Shown: positions 56,871 to 64,000 of the stretch, one piece after another
Layout of the letters: the number at the start of each line of letters is the position of its first letter
Position numbering within the stretch: the first letter of the stretch is position 1
Assembly: GCA_036898135.1 (NCBI GenBank)
Contig: CM072511.1
Span: 74,596,119-74,660,118, forward strand
DNA: 64,000 nucleotides
Reading direction: 5' to 3'
Source: Oncomelania hupensis
Taxonomy: Eukaryota; Mollusca; Gastropoda; Littorinimorpha; Pomatiopsidae
Notes under the pieces: generated by a model
What the model was told of the DNA's origin: nothing
The model's database searches: none
The model's input: only the letters and a program-made list of their open reading frames with translations
Program-made: the position numbers and the translations under genes

Positions 56871-58647
56871 CTATGTATTCACCCTCCAAATTTATTTCCC
56901 AGATTTTATTAAAGTCTGTGCTAGATGAATCTTAAATAGTCCAAAAATAACATTTTCAAAAATAAATTGTTTGTCCATCCATCTGTCGGCTGTTTACCAT
57001 CCACCATCCTTGTGCAAAACTTCATTGTGGCAAAGTATTTGGAACTTATTTTAGGTATCACAACCAAACTTGGTAAGATGGTGTCTATCCATGAGACCTT
57101 AAAATGATCAGTGAATGAATGACCACTTCAAGGTCAAGGTCACAGAATCAACAAATATTAGTTTATAAAATAATACAATAAAAACAAATTCACACACACA
57201 AAAAAATTGAACACGATTCTTTTATGCACCATAGATATCCATGAGACACATATTATGCAAATTTGGTCAATCTTGCTCCAAAATCAAGGTCACTGGAGCT
57301 GTCCAGTCATATTTGTATAGGCATTTCACGTGATCCTATACTATAAAGTCCAAATTTGTTACATTTAGATAAAATAGATGAATCATTCATATATTTGACG
57401 TGTTTGCATTGATCAGAGGTCATGGTCATTTTATACCTTACAAAAATATTTTTAAAAACGTCTCATCATAAAGTGGAATGGCTCTGTATTTAACATAACA
57501 ACATTGGTTTATTTGATCATACATAAGCATCAAGGGTCGTGTGAAGGTTGTCATCCCAAGGTCAGTTTTTTTAACCTAATATTATGTTTGCTGCAGTTTG
57601 AGAGTATTTGTATTTGGTCAAGGTCATCTTAAGTTCAAGAGCGTCAAAAGATCAAAGTCAGTATTTTCATTTTAATGCCACGGTTTCATATATTTCATAT
57701 AAAAATACAGTAAACTAAATCAATAAAACTACAATAAAAAACAGGAGTGCAGCAAAATGATTACAAACACAAACAAGATGACATTTGATTTGCATAAGTT
57801 TGGTTTTAATTTGGAGACATCCTATCCTATCCCTTGCAGGATGGTCTTTGCAAGGCCTGATGCTCTGGTGATGTGGAGATAGGTAAAGTCAAAAAGCACA
57901 CAAAATTTGAACCAAATTCTTCCAGTAGTTTGAGAGAAAATGGATTAGAAATAAAATCACCAAATGATGATGTCAGCATGATGATGCCACCTGATGTGCT
58001 ATCTGGTTAAGATTTTTGGTTCTAATTACATACCAAGTTTCAAAGAAATCCGTTAATTAGTTTCAGAGAAAAGTGTGCAAAAGTGATGGAGGATGGATGG
58101 ATGGGCAGAGCCAAAAACAACTTTCTCATGCAGAATCACACTTGGATGGGGAAGAGTGTGTCAGAAGTGTAAGAACAGGTTGGGGCCCTTTTGGGATGGG
58201 AACGATTTTAGAGTTTGGTGGGGGACAAGGGCCGTACGTGGGAAATGTCCCAGTTGGTTTCCCTGGAGGACACTTTGGTGTCCCAAACTGTTACCTGCAG
58301 GACCAATTGTTGATACCTAATGGTCCCCAATTTGGGCTGGGGGTGGGGGGCACATTGAGGTGGGGATCAAAATGGGGTTTTACACTGGATTCAAACATGC
58401 AGTTTAGAATCTAATGTTTAGAAAGTGACTGCAGAGTTAAACAAGCGAGACAAAAACCTTTTGTCTCCCTTAGACTAATACAGATATGCTATTCTCTTTT
58501 ATATGTTATTCACCTCTTTCTTTACTTTTAGGAATACCCACTCTCATTTTCGCAAAAAATGTCCAATAGAAACCAAAAATCCTGCGTGGCCACATACATT
58601 TTTATCCAGTCAATTTTTATCATGTGTTGGTCGTTATGTTAATTCAG
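56871..58647. other. Intron of the THEG-like gene, old repeats
   Basis: Several 'AAGGTCA' dispersed-repeat fragments are present, plus a 53-bp RTE scrap at 57827-57879. A G-rich frame at 58073-58414 has low complexity and no domain. Confidence 0.5.
57827..57879 (-). mobile_element. 53-bp RTE scrap (copy 7)
   Basis: A CATCCTATCCTATCC tail is joined directly to CTTGCAGGATGGTCTTTGCA from about 100 bases further into the element, so both ends and an internal stretch are missing. Confidence 0.75.
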
Positions 58648-58785
58648 TCCCAATGTGATGTGGGGGACGCAGGAGATGATATGGCCTGTGTCACTGAAAG
58701 CAATGAGCGGAAATGCCACGTCACGAGTTCAGTTCCTTGCAACGCCAAAGAAAGACTTCCAGGCTGGTACTATACATCAATGCAG
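58648..58785 (+). CDS. THEG-like gene, exon B (138 nt)
   Basis: TTAATTCAG precedes and GTTAGT follows the exon. It is one base, 45 codons and two bases long. In the frame dictated by exon A it reads through without a stop and gives MIWPVSLKAMSGNATSRVQF followed by LATPKKDF. This is a full THEG repeat: a Trp, then VS, an Ala, AT, an Arg and finally LAxPK. The longest open frame at this place is a different one (58624-58923) and is misleading. Exon C aligns with it position by position at a constant offset of two codons. Confidence 0.7.
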
Positions 58786-59892
58786 GTTAGTTCAGTTGCA
58801 CGAACATATATGGTGATGGTAAATAGTAAATTATCTACTATCAAATGCTTTTTTATTCAAGTGTGCAACTTTGGTTGTGTGCTATATAAATATTTATTAT
58901 TGGTTGGCAAAGGAAAGCTATAAAGCATGGGCAAGGCTGCAGAGATGTGACATATCCTGAAGGACTTCAATATCAGCATTCTGTGTAGGGGTATATCGAC
59001 ACTTGCTTTTTGACCAAGTGCTTCTCAACAGTTGCTCCGCGACATTTCCTCCTTGAAAAATTTCTTGACTAATTGCTACTTGATTAATTTCCCCTTGAAC
59101 AGTTGCTCCTATTTAACCAGTGAGCACCTACTTCAGATTGCACAGACTTTAAAGATCCTAATGCTTGTGTGACCGTCTGCTTATGCGTGCTTTGAAATTA
59201 CTCAGAATGTCTGTCGCACTCTTTCACACACTGAGGCTCTAAGCAGTTGGTTGGGGTTCGTGGCATGTTTATTCTTGTCTCAAGCCAATAAGAAGGAATG
59301 ATGAACGAATGATGAATGGATAAGTAGTATGAAGAACAATGTATGCAAGAAGCAAACCCTGAAACATACAATAATAACAATACTAAGAAACGACATCATG
59401 GAAGGACAACATAAAACAATACTCTTCCATGATAAGAAATACCATAGAAAAAGTTAATGAAAATAGTTGCAACGTTCACACCAGCTCAATGCCTATGTGA
59501 GCAGCACTCTTTGGTTCCCCCACATTTTGTGGGCTGCGCGCTATTTATAGCTTGCCTACACCCTCCCTTCCAGTGAAAGGAAAGGAAAGAAGCACTGGCG
59601 AAGTTATCGGCAAAGCTATTTATAGCTAGCCTGGTTGAACTAACCTCATAACCTTTGGTTGAGTCGGTGTGTGTTATTGGTTACACACACATAGCTTATC
59701 TCAAATGACAAGTCTTTGATAACACTATGAATTAGAAAATAACAATAACCTCCAAAAAGCTCAAAGTTACTCTTATGAATACAGAAAAAAATATTTGTCA
59801 AAAGATAACATAACTGAATCAGAGTTATGCACATTTGAAAATACAAAATACACATGAAACTGCTTCATGTACAAAGTGACAACGCATAAGCC
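58786..59892. other. Intron of the THEG-like gene, no element recognised
   Basis: No supported gene. A diverged ACTTGCT/AGTTGCTCC run occurs at 59000-59110. Confidence 0.5.
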
Positions 59893-62800
59893 CCTATCCT
59901 ATCCCTATCCTGTCCCGTAACCCGAAGGTCGTAGGGGCACCACAGATGATCGTTTAACCAGCATACTCCATCTTTCTCTGTCCTCAGCAGCCCTGATGGC
60001 TTCGCTCAGTGTCAAACCAGTCCATTCTTGAATGTTGTCCTCCCACCTCTTTTTCAGTCTCCCTCTTCTTCTACCTCCTTGCACTGTGCCTTGCAGAATA
60101 GTCTATGGAAAAGGCCTGATGATCTGGTGACGTGACCATACCATCGGAGTTTCCGTTTCTTTACCACTGTTAGCAGGTCATCGTGTTGTCCAATGGCTTG
60201 TGTGATGGTCTGTCGGACTTCGTCGTTGATGATGTGTTGGGTATAGGAAATGCCCAGAAGTCTTCTGTAGCACCTCATCTCCATGCTTTGTATTCTTCGT
60301 TGGAGATCTGCTGTGAGGGTCCATGCTTCGCAAGCATATAGGAAGATGGAGATGATAAGGGAGCGCAGCAGTCTTACTTTGGAATGTAGACTGATGGTCC
60401 TGTCTTTCCAAATGGGCTTCAACATTGTCAGGGCAGCAGTTGTTTGTGCGATCCTGGAGAGGACTTCCTGTCGGGACCCATTGTCTGAAACAATGGCTCC
60501 TAAATATTTGATGCTATGCACTGTGTTGAGGGATTGTTCTTGGACTTTGATGTCCGTATTGATGCCATTGGTGTTGTTGGTCATCATTTTGGTCTTCTCT
60601 GCACTTATTTCCATTCCATAGGCTCTGGAGGTGGTGTCAAGCCTCTGTACCAGCTGTTCAAGTTCTTGTTCCTCTCCAGCCAATCCATCAATCTCATCTG
60701 CAAAACGAAGATTGGAGATTGTTCTACCCCCTATGCTGACTGTGACTTCATGGTCTGCAAGAGCATCTGACATGATGAGCTCTAGGAAGATGTTGAAGAG
60801 TGTTGGAGAGAGTAGGCATCCTTGACGCACACCGATTGTTGTTCTGAACCAGTTCCCGATGGCGCTGTTGTGGAGGACTGCACTGGTAGCCTTGTCATAC
60901 AGGCTTTTGATGACTTCAATAATTTTAGGGCTGATGTTGTACACTTTCATTGTTGCCCATAGAGCTGCATGCCAGACTCGGTCAAACGCCTTCTTGAAGT
61001 CTATGAACACATGATATAGATGTTGTTGAGGCTGTAGGTATTTCTCACAGATTATTCTGAGGTTGAAAATCTGCTCAGTGGTACTTCGCCCTGCCCTGAA
61101 TCCTGCTTGTTCTTCAGCTATGGTCTGTTCAGCTTGGGGTTTCAACCTGTTGAGTATTATTTTCAGGAGGACCTTGCTGGGATGGCTGATGAGGCTGATG
61201 GTCCGGTAATTTTCACATTCCTGAAGGTTACCTTTTTTGGGAAGAGTGATGACAAGCGACTGGGTCCATGGTATAGGCCACTCCCCACTCTGCCAGATCT
61301 TGTTACAGATAATGGTGAGGGCATCAATCATCGCTTCTCCTCCTGCTTGTAGCAGTTCCGCGGGTATGTTGTCCACTCCCGCTGACTTCCCTTTCTTTAG
61401 CGCTTGCACTGCTGCCTCAACTTCTTCCCGGAGAATTGGGAGGATTTCTTCTTCTTCTCTGTTCTTGGGACATGCTAGAACTGCTGGGTCTCCATTTGGT
61501 GTATGGTTGTAAAGGTCAGAGCAGTACTCTGTCCATCTGTCCAAGACTTCTTGTTCTTCTGTAAGGCATATGCCAGACTTGCTTTGGATCGTTGAGACTT
61601 TGGGCTGTTTGACACTTGTCAGCCGCTTCACTGTCTGGTAGGCCTTCTTGCTGTTGTTCTTGTTCAGACTGTTCTCTATTTCCTGGCATTGATCTTCTAT
61701 CCAGTTCTCCTTTGCTGTGCACATGCCTTTTCGGATGTCATTGTTGATTTTTCGGTAGACATCAGCTCCCTGTGAGGTGTTCTTTTTCTTTTTCATCTCT
61801 CTTCGTTTATCACACAGATCCAAAAGTTCAGGTGTGATCCACGGCTTCTTCTTTGGTCGGTGCTTGCCAAGGATCTCAGTGGCGGCATCTGTCACAGCTG
61901 AGTTGAAGGTGGTGGTCATGGTGTTGACATCTATTTCACCAGCCCCCAAAATGAGCAGTGGTGCAAATTTCCCTCCAATTGTGGCCTGAAATAGTTCTGC
62001 CACCTCCGGGTCTTGCAGTTTGTCCAGGTCGAACTTCAGCTGTATTTTTGCTCTCTTCAAGTGGAGCCGGAAAGACATCATCATGAGATCGTGGTCACTT
62101 CCGATGTCTGCTCCTGGAAAAGTGCGTGTCCTGCCAATGTTGATGCTTGATCTGAAGCGTTTCTTGACCATGATGTAGTCTATTTGGTTGTGGTGCTCCC
62201 CGCCAGGACTGTGCCATGTCCATCGTCTGGAGTTTTTGTGGAGACCAAGCGTGTTTGCCAGTACCAGATTGTTGTATCTGGCAAACTCCAAGAGTCTCAG
62301 ACCCCTGTCATTTGTCTCGTTGTTGCAGTGGGGTCCACATGTGTCTCCCCAGTTGTGGTGCGCATCTTGGCCAACCTTGGCATTCCAGTCGCCTTGCACT
62401 ATGACTATGTCCTTCTTCGGCACTTGGTCAAGGACCGTCTGTAGATTTTCATAAAAATCCTCCACTTCGCTGTCGTCATAGTCTGATGTTGGGGCATAGG
62501 CCTGGATGATGGTGATGTTGAAAGGGGTTGCTCTCAGGCGGATGGTAATGAGTCTACTGGAGACTGGGCGGCAACCCATAACAGTGGCTAGAATGTTCTT
62601 GTGGACCAAGAATCCAACGCCGTGTTCGTGCCTGTCATCTCTACCGCTGAAATAGAGCTTGTGGCCTTTGTCGGTCGTTGTTTCACCTAGGCCTTTCCAG
62701 CGCAGTTCGCTGATGCCTAGAACGTTCCATCGATAGTGGTCCAACTCGTGGGCCAGTTCTTCTAATTTTCCTTACGCAGTTAGGGTCCTGACATTCCAGG

Positions 62801-63223
62801 TTCCTATGACGATGTTGTTTCTCGTGCGGATCTTGCTAAATTGTCCATCAGTAGCATACTTAACACCTCCGTCCTGGTGGCCAATGGAAGGCGCGGTCCT
62901 TGTGCCGGGCGACGACCGATCCGGAATGGAATTAGTGGATTGTGTCATCATGTAGTGTGTCTTGGGCAAAAAAAGACCTGGCAGTGCCCAATCCCTTCCA
63001 GGCTGTTAGCCACAGCCGAAATCCACGAATACAGTGTGGCTCGCCTTGGCCCTGAGCACATGGTCGTTGAACCTGTAGTAACGTGAGGTTCCTCCGCCCT
63101 GTCCGGTGACTTCTGTGAAGAAGACTTTCGCCCAGTGATGCCGTGCTAACATCACCCCTGTTAGTCGCCTCTTACGACACGCCGGGAAACGTTGGGTCTA
63201 TTCTATGTAATGCCCGAACCCAC
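59893..63223 (-). mobile_element. RTE-type LINE (copy 8), full length, 3.33 kb, with target duplication
   Basis: The element runs from GTGGGTTCGGGC at 63223 to a GGATA-type tail at 59893-59912. AACGCATAAGCC is found on both sides (59881-59892 and 63224-63235). It contains a leader, one long ORF and a short 3' region. It lies in the intron between exons B and C of the THEG-like gene, on the opposite strand. It is the best reference for this family in the window. Confidence 0.93.
60054..62744 (-). pseudogene. RTE endonuclease-reverse transcriptase, nearly intact, inactive
   Basis: The 896-codon frame covers most of the family protein: endonuclease (about residues 1-245, with GDWNAKVG, DYIMVKKRF and GSDHDLMM), linker, RT (about 440-760, with PKKGNLQECENYRTISL, IDFKKAFDRVW and GVRQGCLLSP) and a C-terminal domain. 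Three lesions are visible. A TAA at 62772-62774 separates the N-terminal part (62775-62969) from the rest. The RT active site reads FADE instead of FADD at about residues 681-684. An indel near 60105 puts the last ~70 codons out of frame. Proteins of this family are often labelled 'craniofacial development protein 2-like' in automatic annotation because of the shared endonuclease. Confidence 0.9.
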
Positions 63224-63286
63224 AACGCATAAGCCAAAAATAATAAAACCTACCCACGCACTGAGCAAGGGTAATAGACGACACTG

Positions 63287-63524
63287 ACTCAACTGCATTC
63301 AGCACACTCTCTGTGACTCAGTTATATTAAAAGGGAGCAATAAAATACTACTAAACACTTTGTTCTACAAATGACTTGACAAATAGTCATCAAAATATTT
63401 CAAATGACCAAGGTACTTTGATGACTATTTGTCAAGTCATTTGTAGAACAAAGTGTTAAGTAGTATTTTATTGCTCCCTTTTAATATAACCGAGTCACAG
63501 AGAGTGTGCTGAATGCAGTTGAGT
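63287..63524. repeat. Near-perfect hairpin, 108-bp arms, 22-bp loop
   Basis: Arm 63287-63394 is the reverse complement of 63417-63524 with only two mismatches seen (near 63322/63490 and 63347/63464). The loop is 63395-63416. It contains no coding frame and lies in the intron before exon C. Confidence 0.95.
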
Positions 63525-63540
63525 ATAATAAGTAAGGTAA

Positions 63541-63655
63541 TTAGGGTTGTTTTAGCAGATCTTTTATATGGATCAGGGGTGAGCCATCTTTCAACCAAGT
63601 TATAGTCCTGATTTAGCTCTTGGCAGTCCGCTGGAATGACTAACTAACTGATTAA
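63541..63655 (+). mobile_element. Diverged retroposon 3' end (copy S10)
   Basis: It retains GTTTTAGCAGATCTTTTATA and TCCTGATTTAGCTC, then a CTGG/ACTAACTAACTGATT tail. It is closer to the variant at 7995-8065 than to the young copies. Confidence 0.65.
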
Positions 63656-63778
63656 CTATATTCCTATTTCCATAGCGCTGACAAGACAGCATTATGGAAG
63701 TACAAGAAATAAAAATTAACTTTCCATTAAAATGGCAACGTAATTTTAATGTTAAATAAACCTAAGTACTGCTTGCAG

Positions 63779-63916
63779 GCCACAGTATTACTACAGTGCT
63801 GGTCGCCCCTCTGTCATCTGGGATGTGTCACCTTGTGCAAAAAAGGTTGGGGCCACTGAAAGACTGGCCTTCCTGGCACAACATAAGACAGGACATCCTG
63901 CATTCAAATCAGACAA
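63779..63916 (+). CDS. THEG-like gene, exon C (138 nt)
   Basis: GCTTGCAG precedes and GTCAGT follows the exon. It has exactly the length and phase of exon B: one base, 45 codons, two bases. In frame it reads PSVIWDVSPCAKKVGATERL and then AFLAQHKTGHP, a full THEG repeat. The shared pattern with exon B is IW-x-VS-x-x-A-x4-AT-x-R-x-x-FLA-x-x-K. The gene must continue beyond the window, because no stop codon is reached. Neighbouring DNA on both sides is non-coding. Confidence 0.7.
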
Positions 63917-64000
63917 GTCAGTAGTATTGTTTGAATTTTTGCTTTTCATTTAGTGTGTTCATAATAAATGGATTTTAGGTATTTAAATTTCCCTGTGTTT

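Noticed and set aside
58073..58414. 113-codon Gly-rich ORF
   Set aside because: Produced by G-rich low-complexity sequence in an intron.
58624..58923. 99-codon ORF as a protein
   Set aside because: The exon hidden here is read in a different frame, supported by splice sites and repeat homology; this ORF is its shadow.
63130..63223. Self-cleaving (HDV-like) ribozyme at the conserved RTE 5' end
   Set aside because: Small hairpins can be drawn, such as GTGATG with CATCAC, but I could not form the nested double-pseudoknot pairing by hand, so there is no support.

Overview
The window is animal nuclear DNA, AT-rich and dominated by transposable elements. There are no bacterial operons, no rRNA and no CRISPR. 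The mix of elements is typical of lophotrochozoan genomes: RTE, CR1, Rex1, L2, L1/Tx1 and I/Nimb-type LINEs, a Ty3/Gypsy element, hAT and P-type DNA transposons, tRNA-derived SINEs and long (CA)n or (GT)n tracts. I infer a marine mollusc, most likely a gastropod, but the sequence alone does not prove the taxon.

The only good candidate for a resident multi-exon gene is on the + strand in the last 9 kb. Three exons (55281-55343, 58648-58785 and 63779-63916) have splice sites, share the same intron phase and encode successive copies of a degenerate repeat of the THEG (testicular haploid expressed, SPMAP2-like) type. Their true reading frame is not the longest open frame at the middle exon. A separate THAP zinc-finger first exon lies on the - strand at 46253-46401. 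Everything else that codes looks like transposon.

Layout: 1-690 RTE fragment; 726-2670 broken P-type transposase; 3675-7205 I/Nimb-like LINE with RNase H; 8834-11508 RTE copy; 12168-18873 an RTE 5' end split by a 6.3-kb inverted-repeat element that carries an apparently intact two-ORF CR1 LINE; 19316-21045 non-coding retroposons; 22195-26150 a Rex1 LINE holding a 1.85-kb imperfect palindrome made of RTE sequence; 26318-27094 a retroposon with a tRNA-derived SINE inside it; 27325-34640 two L1/Tx1 LINEs tail to tail; 37230-37899 an orphan L1-like ORF1; 38122-44375 a Gypsy element broken by a hAT transposon, a 70-bp retroposon and an RTE copy; 48128-49714 a 595-bp tandem repeat; 49715-50930 an L2-like LINE; 51800-55066 an RTE copy; 55879-56870 a Rex1 3' end; 59893-63223 a nearly complete RTE with flanking duplications; 63287-63524 a near-perfect 108-bp-arm hairpin.

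How the parts relate: a non-coding retroposon family of up to 700 bp recurs about ten times and shares its last ~58 bases with the I/Nimb LINE at 7143-7201. This suggests it is mobilised by that LINE's machinery. RTE copies repeatedly land in other elements, often with recognisable target duplications, so the order of insertion can be read at several places. Family names rest on protein motifs read by eye; no database search was possible.
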